From contig NZ_QRIL01000004.1 of assembly GCF_003471165.1 (NCBI RefSeq), forward strand, positions 62,001 to 126,000: a stretch of 64,000 nucleotides of DNA, read 5' to 3'. Numbering within the stretch: position 1 is the stretch's first letter; each line of letters begins with the position of its first letter. Below, in pieces: positions 8,572 to 16,508 of the stretch. The DNA is from Ruminococcus sp. AM22-13 (lineage in GTDB: Bacteria; Bacillota; Clostridia; Lachnospirales; Lachnospiraceae). The position numbers and the translations under genes are program-made. The notes beneath the pieces are model-generated. The model was not told where the DNA came from. It did not search any database and was given only the letters and a program-made list of their open reading frames with translations.

Positions 8572-9621
8572 TTATTCTTCTTTCCTCTGTTCCAACAGCT
8601 CTCTCGCATTTGCAATAGCAAGGGATAACTTCTGTTCTAAAAGTTCTTTTGGAGGCATTTTAGTCATATACTGTCCCACATGGATATTTCCATGATCCAA
8701 TTGCATTAATTCTATGGTTTCCTGCGATTTTTCTGCACATAATATAAGAGCAACCGGACTTTCTTCACCTTCTACTCTTTCATTTTTTTCCAACCATCGC
8801 AAATACAGTTCAACTTGTCCTTTATCTTGCGGTTCAAATTCTCCAAGCTTTAACTCAACAAGAACCAGCCTTTTCAAACCTCTGTGATAAAACAATAAAT
8901 CCATATAATAGTCTTTACCATCCAGCACAAAATGCTTCTGCCTTGCCAAAAACGCAAAATCCGATCCCATTTCCAAAATAAATTTTTCTAATTCCGCAAG
9001 AATGGCATTTTCCAAATCTTTTTCACTATAAGTATCACGTAAACCAAGAAAATCAAGCATGTATGGATCTCTGTAAAAAAGATCCAGACTCATTTTTCCA
9101 TCATCCCGTAATTCGGCAATCTCATTTTTTATTGTTTCTTCTGGTTTCTTCGATATTGCAGTGCGTTCATAAAGCATAGATTTTTTTCTTTCACGCAGTG
9201 TCCTCACTGACCAGTTCTCTTGCATACACATTGCAGCATAAAAGTCTCTCTTTAACTCGTCGTGTATTGGCAAAATCTCTACAAAATGTGACCAGGTCAA
9301 TTGTTGCGACAGTGTCGCAACTTTTTCGAAGTCAGGAAATTCCTGATAAAATTTAATCATTCTCGAAATTGATGTTTTATCAAATCCAGAACCATACTCC
9401 TGTTCCAAACGTTTACTGACTTCTGCAACAACTTTTTTTCCATACTCAGGCTTATTATCTCCGGTGAACTCCGCACTAAGTCTTTTCCCAATTCCCCAGT
9501 TAAGTGAGATAATGGCATCGTTCACAACTTTCTTTACATCCGTTTTCTTTTCTCTGATCAATGCATTTATTTCATCGTAAATGTTATCAATATTATTTGC
9601 TACTATTATTTCTTTTTTCAT
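8572..9621 (-). CDS. PDDEXK nuclease-domain protein of the DUF1016/YhcG family
   Basis: I use the ATG at 9621 (GAAGGGA just upstream), giving 349 residues; an upstream in-frame start lacks a site. The N-terminal half carries the DUF1016_N pattern (IISLNWGIGKRL, YGKKVVAEVSKRLEQEYG, QQLTWSHFVEIL). The C-terminal half is a PD-(D/E)XK-like fold (YYMDLLFYHRGLKRLVLVELKLGEF) with the D..ELK catalytic motif. Such proteins are common on genomic islands and are thought to act in DNA repair or restriction-like roles, but no substrate is settled. It stands alone between mobile-element fragments, with its own terminator. Confidence 0.88.
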   Translation of the reverse strand: MKKEIIVANNIDNIYDEINALIREKKTDVKKVVNDAIISLNWGIGKRLSAEFTGDNKPEYGKKVVAEVSKRLEQEYGSGFDKTSISRMIKFYQEFPDFEKVATLSQQLTWSHFVEILPIHDELKRDFYAAMCMQENWSVRTLRERKKSMLYERTAISKKPEETIKNEIAELRDDGKMSLDLFYRDPYMLDFLGLRDTYSEKDLENAILAELEKFILEMGSDFAFLARQKHFVLDGKDYYMDLLFYHRGLKRLVLVELKLGEFEPQDKGQVELYLRWLEKNERVEGEESPVALILCAEKSQETIELMQLDHGNIHVGQYMTKMPPKELLEQKLSLAIANARELLEQRKEE

Positions 9622-9744
9622 TATTGATTCCCTTCTATAATTTAAAATACCAACTTGGCATTTCAAAATCGTACCAACAGGTTATTGTTATATTACCCTA
9701 TTTTTCTCGTTCTGCCTACTGCAATTTTATATTCTCATACAACA

Positions 9745-9769
9745 ATGAGGTCGCATTCCACGACCTCAT
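9745..9769 (-). terminator. Hairpin downstream of tnpV
   Basis: ATGAGGTCG and CGACCTCAT pair around a seven-base loop ten bases after the tnpV stop. The T tract is poor, so termination is possible but not certain. Confidence 0.45.
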
Positions 9770-9778
9770 CACATTCAT

Positions 9779-10126
9779 TTAAACATAAATCAATTCTTTC
9801 AGGATAATCTCTTCTGCAATCGCTCTGTGCTGATTGGCAGCTCTGACCCATGCCATCTGATCTTTCTCTTTATCCGGCAAAGGCTCTTTTTCCTCTAACT
9901 GTTTCAGAATGACTTCTTCTCGTTCCCTGGCTGCCTTGTCCACTTCCAGCAGATGCTCACCAATCGTATCCTGCAAAAGCATCACCTGATACAGGGAATT
10001 ACGATGGTTCTTCAGATAATCTCTGCGTAAGAATCCATACTTGCCAAGCTGCTCCATCTGATTACCTGATTTATAAGTAAGGTTCGGAATCAGATATCCA
10101 TTCACATTTGTATAAGTCAGTTTCAT
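9779..10126 (-). CDS. tnpV: TnpV-like transposon protein
   Basis: The 115-residue protein begins MKLTYTNVNGYLIPNL and continues LGKYGFLRRDYLKNHR..LYQVMLLQDTIGEHL, then ends ANQHRAIAEEIILKELIYV. This is the usual layout of the small TnpV proteins carried by Tn4451-like and related clostridial elements. Their biochemical role is not established. No ribosome binding site precedes the ATG because the start abuts a plus-strand fragment at 10126, so expression is doubtful. It marks the junction of rearranged mobile DNA. Confidence 0.65.
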   Translation of the reverse strand: MKLTYTNVNGYLIPNLTYKSGNQMEQLGKYGFLRRDYLKNHRNSLYQVMLLQDTIGEHLLEVDKAAREREEVILKQLEEKEPLPDKEKDQMAWVRAANQHRAIAEEIILKELIYV

Positions 10127-10248
10127 GGACTCTTAGAAAAGAAGAACTAAAATCCGGCGAGATTACCAGAGATGAATATTTTGAATGGAAAATCAACTGG
10201 CCGCAGACTTGTGATGATTGCGGTAAACGGGAACCGTCAAAGCAGTGA
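10126..10248 (+). pseudogene. C-terminal fragment of a small mobile-element protein
   Basis: Forty codons read TLRKEELKSGEITRDEYFEW, then KINWP and CDDCGKREPSKQ before a stop. Codon pattern and composition look genuinely coding, a CxxC pair is present, and a terminator follows at 10271. No start codon exists in frame: the sequence runs head-to-head into the tnpV start. The ending resembles small hypothetical proteins from Firmicutes conjugative elements, but I cannot name the family. Confidence 0.5.
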
Positions 10249-10270
10249 AAAAATTCATACAAATAATCCA

Positions 10271-10309
10271 AAGACCGAAACTCACCATCATACTCTGAAT
10301 TTCGGTCTT
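10271..10309 (+). terminator. Intrinsic terminator
   Basis: AAGACCGAAA pairs with TTTCGGTCTT, 23 bases after the stop of the fragment at 10126-10248. The following tract is only moderately T-rich. Confidence 0.65.
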
Positions 10310-10364
10310 CTTAAACTCATTCGCAGTTGGTCTGTGCCTTCACAGTAACTACAAATATTGTACC

Positions 10365-10715
10365 TCATATAATTTCTACAAACGTCTTATAAAAATCATA
10401 TATTTTTCCGTTTTCCTGTGCACAGAGCAAAAAGCGGCTGATGATTGCACCGGTACGGTACGATTCCTGAATATGTGATAAGTGTTCGTAGAGATTATTG
10501 GGAAAACCAGCTGTCACTTCTTCCCTCAGCAAAAAAGTTACATATCGATTTACCTTTTTTTGCCAAAGAATACTGGATTTTGGAAACAAGGAACTCATTT
10601 CCGCCGGTATAGTAAGCCCACGTTGTTCCTGTGGAAGTGTTTGCGTATGCTGTACTCGTGAATAAAGATATGGATTTTCAATATACTGACGCAGCTTGTC
10701 CCTTTCAAGTGACAT
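10365..10715 (-). pseudogene. Unknown protein truncated by the right end of an IS200/IS605 element
   Basis: The 116-codon frame (DKLRQYIENPYLYSRVQHTQ, TIPAEMSSLFPKSSILWQKK, CAQENGKIYDFYKTF) looks coding. Its only ATG lies in the right terminal sequence of the adjacent insertion sequence and no ribosome binding site is present. The most economical reading is that the element inserted into, or replaced, the 5' part of a gene. The missing N-terminal part was not found on the far side of the element. I do not recognise the family. Confidence 0.45.
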
Positions 10716-10880
10716 GCTCCCACCACTTAAATCTTACGATTTTGAAGTGGGGGCTTCCTGCTCGATTGCCTTTTAAGGCAAAGCTAAAACAGGCTATCCC
10801 CACGTGTCCCGCGGTTTTGTTTTTTATGTTCATACGGTTACGGATTTTTTTCTTGCGCCGTCAGGCACATTCTTTATAAA
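10709..10880 (-). ncRNA. Probable omega RNA / right-end RNA of TnpB
   Basis: In IS200/IS605 elements the guide RNA of TnpB is transcribed from the 3' end of tnpB through the right end. Here the 150 bases after the tnpB stop are non-coding and contain several GC-rich pairing segments (CCGCGG, GCCTTAAAAGGC) and the terminal CCCCCACTT/AAGTGGTGGG hairpin. The guide would be the genomic sequence just beyond 10709. Position and structure support the call; no covariance model was run. Confidence 0.5.
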
Positions 10881-11958
10881 TCCTTTTTCCTTCTTCTCGG
10901 ATATTGACTGCTGCATTCACATCCCGATCCATCCTGTTTCCACATTCACAGACATACATTCTGTCCGACAATGCCAGTTCCTTTTTCTTATGTCCACATA
11001 CACTGCAAATCTTGCTCGATGCAAAATAACGGTCTACCTTTATAAGATGTTTTCCGCGCTCTTCCAGTTTGTATCCCGGCATGGACAGAAACTGCCCATA
11101 CCCGTTATCCTGCACGCCTTTCCCAAGATGCAGACCTCCGGACATTCCTTGCAGATTCAGATCTTCCACGCATACTGCATCATATCTTTCAGCAAGCTCC
11201 CTGCTGAGCTTATGCTGGAAATCTTTTCTCTGGTTCTTTATCTTTTCATGAAATAAAGCTACCTTTTTCTTCTGTTTCTGATAGTTCCGGCTTCCTTTTT
11301 CACAGTGGGAAAGCTTTCTCTGTTCCCTTGCAAGTTTTTTCTCTGCTTTTCTGTAAAACATAGGGTACCCGGCTTTTTCTCCTGTAGAAAATATACACAT
11401 TCCCTGCATGGCAAAATCGATCCCGAGAAATCTCTCTGCCCGTCTTTTTTCCACTGTTTGGCTCTCACAGCAGAACAAAAGACTTGCATAATATTTCCCG
11501 GATGACTCACGGCTTATCGTTACCGATTTCAGTTTCCAGTCTGACGGGATCTGGCGGTGAAGTTTTATTTTTACGGCAGACATCTTTGGAAGCTTCAAAT
11601 GGGTATCCTGCAAAAGGATATTCCCATTTACTGCATTGGTCGTATAAGAAATTCCTGAATGTTTTCTTGATTTATAGCGGGTAAATCCGCAGGATGGTTC
11701 CCGGAAAAACTTCCGGAACGCACTTTCCAGATGCAGCTGCGCATTCGCCAGGGCAAGGGAGTCCACCTCCTTCAGCCAGGGATATTCCTTCTTATATCCG
11801 GCCGGTGTGTTCCTGAGCATCTTTTTTTCTTTCTGGTAATAGCTGATCTTGTCCGCAAGCATCTGGTTATAGATAAAGCGGCTGCAGCCGATTGTTTTCT
11901 CTATCTGAATTCTCTGCTCTTTATCTGGATAAATCCTTATTTTTATGGCGCGGTTCAT
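10861..11958 (-). CDS. tnpB: TnpB RNA-guided nuclease of an IS200/IS605 element
   Basis: Starting at the ATG at 11958 (GGGTGAG upstream) it encodes 365 residues. An N-terminal helix-turn-helix/oligonucleotide-binding region (RAIKIRIYPDKEQ, NPLM-like YNQMLAD) is followed by the split RuvC domain: Asp181 in GIDFAMQG, Glu265 in VEDLNLQGM, a CxxC..CxC zinc ribbon (CSVCG, CECGNR) and Asp346 in DRDVNAAVN. All catalytic acids are present, so it is plausibly active as an omega-RNA-guided DNA endonuclease that keeps the element in place. The partner transposase upstream is broken. Confidence 0.9.
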   Translation of the reverse strand: MNRAIKIRIYPDKEQRIQIEKTIGCSRFIYNQMLADKISYYQKEKKMLRNTPAGYKKEYPWLKEVDSLALANAQLHLESAFRKFFREPSCGFTRYKSRKHSGISYTTNAVNGNILLQDTHLKLPKMSAVKIKLHRQIPSDWKLKSVTISRESSGKYYASLLFCCESQTVEKRRAERFLGIDFAMQGMCIFSTGEKAGYPMFYRKAEKKLAREQRKLSHCEKGSRNYQKQKKKVALFHEKIKNQRKDFQHKLSRELAERYDAVCVEDLNLQGMSGGLHLGKGVQDNGYGQFLSMPGYKLEERGKHLIKVDRYFASSKICSVCGHKKKELALSDRMYVCECGNRMDRDVNAAVNIREEGKRIYKECA

Positions 11959-12306
11959 TTTTCTCACCCTGGCTTTCTATATACTGCCGTATCGTTTCAA
12001 TCGGCGCCCCGCCTGCACTGAGCAGACAGGAGCTTCAGCAGTCTGTGGTTGGCACTTTTACAGGCATTGATGAATTTACGGCGTTCCGTCTTTGGCTGTG
12101 CGCAGAACATCACATGAACATGGTCTGTATCGTGATTCCATTCTTCCAGTACGATCCCGTATCCGGGTGCGATATACTCAAAGATCTCTTTTGCTCTTTC
12201 GGATATTTCGTCATTCAGTACTTTTCTTCTGTATTTTATAACCAAGGTGATAATATAGCAGAAATACTGAATTGGAATTATGGTCTGATTCTATTGTATT
12301 TATCAC
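11921..12306 (-). pseudogene. tnpA: Degenerate IS200/IS605 Y1 transposase TnpA
   Basis: Three pieces in different frames add up to a TnpA. An N-terminal stretch reads SDHNSNSVFLLYYHL, the middle is VIKYRRKVLNDEIS..GIVLEEWNHDTDHVHVMF with the HUH pair, and the C-terminal helix carries GGAPIETIRQYIESQG with the catalytic Tyr. A frameshift separates the first two pieces near 12250. A deletion of roughly 20 codons plus a shift removes the link between HRLLK and SCLLSAGGAP near 12030. The protein cannot be active as written. Confidence 0.75.
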
Positions 12307-12455
12307 TCTTTTTCTTATATCGACTGATATGTATTTACGAACTAATTGTTCTTTTTCAGTATACTATATCAGGGGATAGAGAACAAGTGTTTCTTTGGTA
12401 CTATAAGGACTTTTTTGAGCAGATATGCTCAGATGTGCAATTCTTCTCACCACCT

Positions 12456-12569
12456 GAAGGACGCCACTGAAAAACTGTTTTTTCATACTATATACAGTGT
12501 CTCAAAGTTGATTGATGTACTTTATTTTGTGTTAATTTATACGCAAAAAGGACTTTTTCAGTGGCCTTC
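12456..12569. mobile_element. Small inverted-repeat element (MITE-like)
   Basis: The ends of this 114-base stretch form an imperfect inverted repeat: GAAGG-AC-GCCACTGAAAAA at 12456-12474 and TTTTTCAGTGGC-CTTCC at 12554-12570. The inside is AT-rich and non-coding. The CCACTGAAAAA tip resembles the ends of some Firmicutes DDE insertion sequences (IS1182-like, from memory). It interrupts the 3' end of the XRE regulator gene, whose frame runs into it. Confidence 0.5.
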
Positions 12570-12850
12570 CTTACGATAGATATCCATGCAAATTTGATAA
12601 CGTTATTTTCAGCTTTGGCTATTTTCATGTCTCTTTCAATTTTATTAAGCAATGTCGCATCTCCTTTCAATAATTCGTCCAGGCTTAAATCATATAATTC
12701 ACTCATTCTTATAATGCTTACAATATCAGGTAGTGATTTCCCATTTTCCCAGTTAGAAATAGTCTGCCTGGAAACATTGAGGTCTTCAGCAACCTGTTCC
12801 TGTATAAGTTGCTTTATAGTGCGAGCATTTTTAATTTTATCAGCTATCAT
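12488..12850 (-). pseudogene. XRE-family regulator truncated by an inverted-repeat element
   Basis: From the ATG at 12850 (GGAGG 11 bases upstream) a helix-turn-helix domain is clear: QLIQEQVAEDLNVSRQTISN, WENGKSLPDIVSIIRMSELY. About 90 native residues end around KFAWISIV, where family members usually continue into membrane segments. The remaining 25 codons (RKATEKVLFAYKLTQNK..) are translated from the inverted-repeat element at 12456-12569. DNA binding may survive; the C-terminal domain is lost. It lies just downstream of the lantibiotic-immunity kinase but need not belong to that operon. Confidence 0.65.
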
Positions 12851-12974
12851 AATTCTGTATGCCTCCTTCTTCCATGAGATTACAGCAAACGTAGTAGTAA
12901 TATCTATCAAAAGGCTTTTACATATTAGATAAAAGCATGTAAAATTTCTTTTACATAGCTTAATTACGGTCTAT

Positions 12975-14351
12975 TTAGCCTGTTTCTTGACTACTCAGGA
13001 AAAATATCTCTACCTTCGCCCCACCTGCATTTTCAGAATTTGAAAGTTTAATCCCTCCGCCATATTTTTCAGCCACAGTTTTTGCAAAAAATAGCCCAAT
13101 CCCATAATGGGCTTCTCCATTTCTACTTGTGTCATCCATAAAAAACTGCTCTGTGCCATGCAATAATGCTTCTTTTGTAAATCCTGATCCACTATCCTCC
13201 ACAATGAATGTCAGCCGACCATCATGCTCCTTTGCACCAATATAAATGATTCCATTTTCTTTTGTATGCTCCACTGCATTCTGAATCACATTCATTACTG
13301 CCCGAAACATTTGATCATAGACAATCATTACCTTTTTATCACTTTGCTTTGCCTTCCAATCTATTTTCTGGTGATAGATTTCTGCCAGCCCAAGTGCCTG
13401 CTCCTTTATATCTGTAAAAAAATCTTCTAACATCACCGTTGTATAGGTAACATCACTGCAATTCCATGATTTTGTGACATCTATCAACTGCTGGACATAA
13501 CTTTGTATCTGTGTTGTACCGTTTAAAACATAGGTAATATTATTTTTCTGTTCCGTGGTCAGTTCAGTCTCTGAAAGTAGTTCTGCATTTCCCCTTACAA
13601 TCGTAAGAGGTGTTTTAATATCATGCGCCAAAGCAGACATCTGCTGGTTCTTTTCCTGCTCTGTTTTCCATTGCTTTTCTAAGGATTCCCGCAATGCATC
13701 TCGCATATCATCGATTGCCGATAAACAATCATCAAACTCTTTGATACCGGAACCAGATGTCTCATACTCCAGGTTCTGATTCTTTATTTGATCGATGGCA
13801 TCTAACACAGGCTGCATCTGCTTTTTGATTCTTTTTCCAAAACATATGGACGGAATGATGATAATCGCTATCGCTCCAATCACAGCCATAATACTCATCA
13901 CATTCTGAGGTCCTATAAAATGCTCCCTCAAAAAAGCCGAATGATACTGAGGTGTCAGGCGATATTGCAAAACAACATATTCATTTTCCCTTGAAATTAC
14001 TTTATAAAAATATTTCCCGGATGCGGTTCCATACTTTGCAACATTCCATGCTATCTGTTCGTATTGTTCTGGAAGATTTCCACCTATTTCCTCTCCCTTC
14101 TCTGAAAAAATGACATAATTACAAAGTGCAGGAATCATCTCAGCAGTCACTTTATCTGCATGCAAAATCGTATCATATGCTTCATTAATCTTTTGCTCTG
14201 CATAATTCGCCGGATAAATGCAGCCCACACTGATCAAAAGGTAAAGTAGCAGATAAGCAACAATCACCAAACCGACTAATGATCCAAGCATGACAAGTAC
14301 ATATCTCATAAAAATCCTGCTGAGTGCATTGCTTCTCTTTACTCTTCCCAT
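12975..14351 (-). CDS. Sensor histidine kinase of the lantibiotic immunity locus (LanK-like)
   Basis: The 458-residue kinase has a membrane segment at about 14-42, a 110-residue extracytoplasmic region, a second helix near 152-172, a HAMP-like linker, the dimerisation His in SALAHDIKTPLTIVRGNAE, and an ATPase domain with QNAVEHT, VEDSGSGF and YGIGLFFAKT. Its start overlaps the response regulator stop by 13 bases, so the two are translationally coupled. It is the last gene of a lanF-lanE-lanG-lanR-lanK operon and probably senses a lantibiotic or the cell-wall damage it causes; the ligand is unknown. Confidence 0.9.
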   Translation of the reverse strand: MGRVKRSNALSRIFMRYVLVMLGSLVGLVIVAYLLLYLLISVGCIYPANYAEQKINEAYDTILHADKVTAEMIPALCNYVIFSEKGEEIGGNLPEQYEQIAWNVAKYGTASGKYFYKVISRENEYVVLQYRLTPQYHSAFLREHFIGPQNVMSIMAVIGAIAIIIIPSICFGKRIKKQMQPVLDAIDQIKNQNLEYETSGSGIKEFDDCLSAIDDMRDALRESLEKQWKTEQEKNQQMSALAHDIKTPLTIVRGNAELLSETELTTEQKNNITYVLNGTTQIQSYVQQLIDVTKSWNCSDVTYTTVMLEDFFTDIKEQALGLAEIYHQKIDWKAKQSDKKVMIVYDQMFRAVMNVIQNAVEHTKENGIIYIGAKEHDGRLTFIVEDSGSGFTKEALLHGTEQFFMDDTSRNGEAHYGIGLFFAKTVAEKYGGGIKLSNSENAGGAKVEIFFLSSQETG

Positions 14352-15001
14352 TTATATCCAATCCCCCAGACTGTTTTTATCGGTGTATAATTATACTCCG
14401 CAAATTTCGATCTTATATTTTTGATATGTGTAATAATGGTACTGTCATTACTCTCACTGTCAAAACCAAAGACCTTTTCTAAAATCTGTTCCTTCGAGAA
14501 AACCTGTCCCCTGTTTTTAGCCAGAAATTCACAGATTTCGTACTCCGCTTTCGTAAGAGAAAGTTCCTTATCATCCATCAACAGTTTCTTTTGAGATATT
14601 TGAATGCAGACTCTCCCCAAAACCATCCGGACAGAATGTTCCCTGTGTTCTCTTCTGAGATGTGCATGAATCCTTGCCCGAAGTTCCATTACTCCAAATG
14701 GCTTTGAAATATAATCATCTGCTCCCAACGAAAGCCCATTCACCAGACTGTTTTCCTCTGTTTTTGCCGTAAGAAACAAAATCGGACAATCCACAAGTGT
14801 CCTGATTTTTTTGCATAACTCGAAGCCATCAATTCCAGGCATCATAATGTCAAGTAAAATCAGGTCATAACGATGTAATTCTTCCATATTAAGTTTCAGT
14901 GGATTACTTACTTTGGTAACCAGATGTCCATCCTTAGCCAAAATGTTTTCTATCATTTCCAGAATTGCCGGCTCATCATCAACCGCCAGTATTTTTGCCA
15001 T
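14339..15001 (-). CDS. OmpR-family response regulator of the lantibiotic immunity locus (LanR-like)
   Basis: This 220-residue regulator has receiver residues VDDE (7-10), phospho-acceptor Asp51 (LILLDIMMPG) and a Lys in SKPFG, then a winged-helix output domain ending VWGIGYKWEE. AGGGGG precedes the ATG 16 bases after the lanG stop. It should activate the operon upstream of lanF when phosphorylated by the following kinase. Operator sequences were not identified with confidence. Confidence 0.92.
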   Translation of the reverse strand: MAKILAVDDEPAILEMIENILAKDGHLVTKVSNPLKLNMEELHRYDLILLDIMMPGIDGFELCKKIRTLVDCPILFLTAKTEENSLVNGLSLGADDYISKPFGVMELRARIHAHLRREHREHSVRMVLGRVCIQISQKKLLMDDKELSLTKAEYEICEFLAKNRGQVFSKEQILEKVFGFDSESNDSTIITHIKNIRSKFAEYNYTPIKTVWGIGYKWEE

Positions 15002-15016
15002 AGTTCCCCCTCGATT

Positions 15017-15775
15017 CTATTCCGATATTCTGTTTCCTTCCCAGTGGTTTACCCACCAAAAATAGTATACCATACTAATCCCTGTAAATATTAAGCAACC
15101 TGGTATGAATGACAACCATTCACCTACACTAGTTTCTCCCAATACAGATTGCAGATAAGTATATGGTACTCTACCCGTCCAGCAGACAAATACATATTTC
15201 CACACATAATCTCCAAGTCCGGTAAGCATCAATGCACTAATTAGTCCTGATATAATCCCTGCTCCAATGGATACCCCTTTTCCAAACTGAAAAGCCAGAA
15301 TCAGCTGCCACAGATAAAGTGGAACACTGCTTCCCCACAGCAGCAATGCTGCAACAACACATATTTTTACAATTTCCATATTGCTGTTACTCCAGCTACC
15401 ACTTGCTGATATCATTCCAAATCCAGTTCCAAATATCAAAGTAGTCAGTAAGACAGAGCCAAGGCAAAGCATCAGTAACAGCAGCAGCTTCGATATAAAT
15501 GCCACTCCTTTTTTCGATAAGGATAACATATTCTGAAAGTTACCTGCATTTTGTTCCTGCTCCATCACACTTGCTGTAAAAATTCCAATAAGTACCGGAA
15601 GTCCTGCTCCTATTGCCTGATAAAATGCGATTATTTTCATATTGTCATCCCATAGTGAAAAAGAGTAGTACATTAAAAATACAACGCTGGTTATAATCGG
15701 AATCAGTAAGTGTGCCAGAATCACAGATGTTCCTTTCATCTTTCGCAAGTCTGCATTAAGAGATCTTCCAATCAT
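15017..15775 (-). CDS. Lantibiotic immunity ABC permease, MutG/LanG type
   Basis: The 252-residue protein has about six hydrophobic segments and the family opening MIGRSLNADLRKMKGTSVILAHLLIPII. A conserved patch (FTASVMEQEQNAGNFQNML) contains the E-Q-x-x-G-x-F-Q pattern seen in bacteriocin-protection permeases. Its start is one base from the lanE stop. With LanE and LanF it would form an exporter that removes lantibiotic from the membrane. Confidence 0.85.
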   Translation of the reverse strand: MIGRSLNADLRKMKGTSVILAHLLIPIITSVVFLMYYSFSLWDDNMKIIAFYQAIGAGLPVLIGIFTASVMEQEQNAGNFQNMLSLSKKGVAFISKLLLLLMLCLGSVLLTTLIFGTGFGMISASGSWSNSNMEIVKICVVAALLLWGSSVPLYLWQLILAFQFGKGVSIGAGIISGLISALMLTGLGDYVWKYVFVCWTGRVPYTYLQSVLGETSVGEWLSFIPGCLIFTGISMVYYFWWVNHWEGNRISE

Positions 15776-15776
15776 C

Positions 15777-16508
15777 TTATTTCACCTCTCTTCTCTCAAA
15801 CCATTTCAAAAACAGAACCGTTACAAAAACAAACCAGATGATTGAGAGACACATTCCCGGAACAATGACTCCCGTATCCAAAAGAGGATTCCCTGCTTCT
15901 GCGGCAAGTCCATTTGGTAAAACATGAAGCAACGGGCACATCATTCGCATAGGGATTGCAGAAACAAGTACATACCAGATTCTGGTTTGTGATATCACTA
16001 CACCGCTGACGGTAATAAACAAGCAGACAATCAGGTTTACAATCATTCCAAAGCGTTCACTTAAAAATAAAGCTACCGGAATCTCCCATAGCTCAGAAAC
16101 CGTCAGAAACAATACTGCAATCAACGCTCCTCCCACCGGAACATGTGTCGTCAGAAGAAAACCTCCAAGCGATGCTCCTGCAAACACAATCACATTGGAA
16201 AACAGAATCATGCACCCAATATAAATAATTTTCCCCAGCAACAATTTTCTTCTGTCTGTGGGAATAGTCGTTAAATGATAGTATTTTATCTTTTTCTCCT
16301 GCGCCACAGAAAGATAACAAAATAGAGCAATCATCCCCGGCAGCAAAAGTGTATACCACCAGTTCCAAACACTTTCTGCATAAGCATTTGTCATCCCAAG
16401 AGTAAATATAAATGCCATGACAAATGTAAGAAGAGGAAATCCCCAGATAAACTTTTTTCGCATGGTTCTTTTGGCTTTTTGATGTTCTGCTTTTATAATA
16501 TTAACCAT
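15777..16508 (-). CDS. Lantibiotic immunity ABC permease, MutE/EpiE/LanE type
   Basis: I choose the ATG at 16508 (AGGTG six bases upstream) over a GTG at 16517; the product is 243 residues. It begins MVNIIKAEHQKAKRTMRKKF, the usual opening of this permease family, and has a conserved VAQEKKIKYYHLTTIP patch after the second of six helices. It overlaps lanF by eight bases. Pairs of such half-size permeases with a LanF ATPase confer self-immunity in producers and resistance in non-producers. Confidence 0.85.
   Translation of the reverse strand: MVNIIKAEHQKAKRTMRKKFIWGFPLLTFVMAFIFTLGMTNAYAESVWNWWYTLLLPGMIALFCYLSVAQEKKIKYYHLTTIPTDRRKLLLGKIIYIGCMILFSNVIVFAGASLGGFLLTTHVPVGGALIAVLFLTVSELWEIPVALFLSERFGMIVNLIVCLFITVSGVVISQTRIWYVLVSAIPMRMMCPLLHVLPNGLAAEAGNPLLDTGVIVPGMCLSIIWFVFVTVLFLKWFERREVK

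Larger units (their letters stand above)
10709..12440 (-). mobile_element. IS200/IS605-family insertion sequence, transposase broken, tnpB intact
   Basis: The element carries tnpA then tnpB on the minus strand. The right end at about 10709-10760 contains the family's imperfect hairpin (CCACTTAAATCTTACGATTT..AAGTGG), and a small palindrome GAGCA-GATA-TGCTC at 12417-12430 is a candidate left-end hairpin. There are no terminal inverted repeats, as expected for this single-strand transposing family. The left boundary at about 12440 is an estimate. Since tnpA is frameshifted, movement would need another copy's transposase. Confidence 0.75.

Noticed and set aside
10861..11256. Long plus-strand frame of 150 codons opposite tnpB
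   Set aside because: It is antisense to the well-conserved RuvC domain, has no ribosome binding site and reads as low-complexity hydrophobic sequence typical of a shadow frame.
11892..12470. 192-codon plus-strand frame across tnpA and the element left end
   Set aside because: It is antisense to the degenerate transposase and has no family features; the length reflects AT-rich sequence with few stops.
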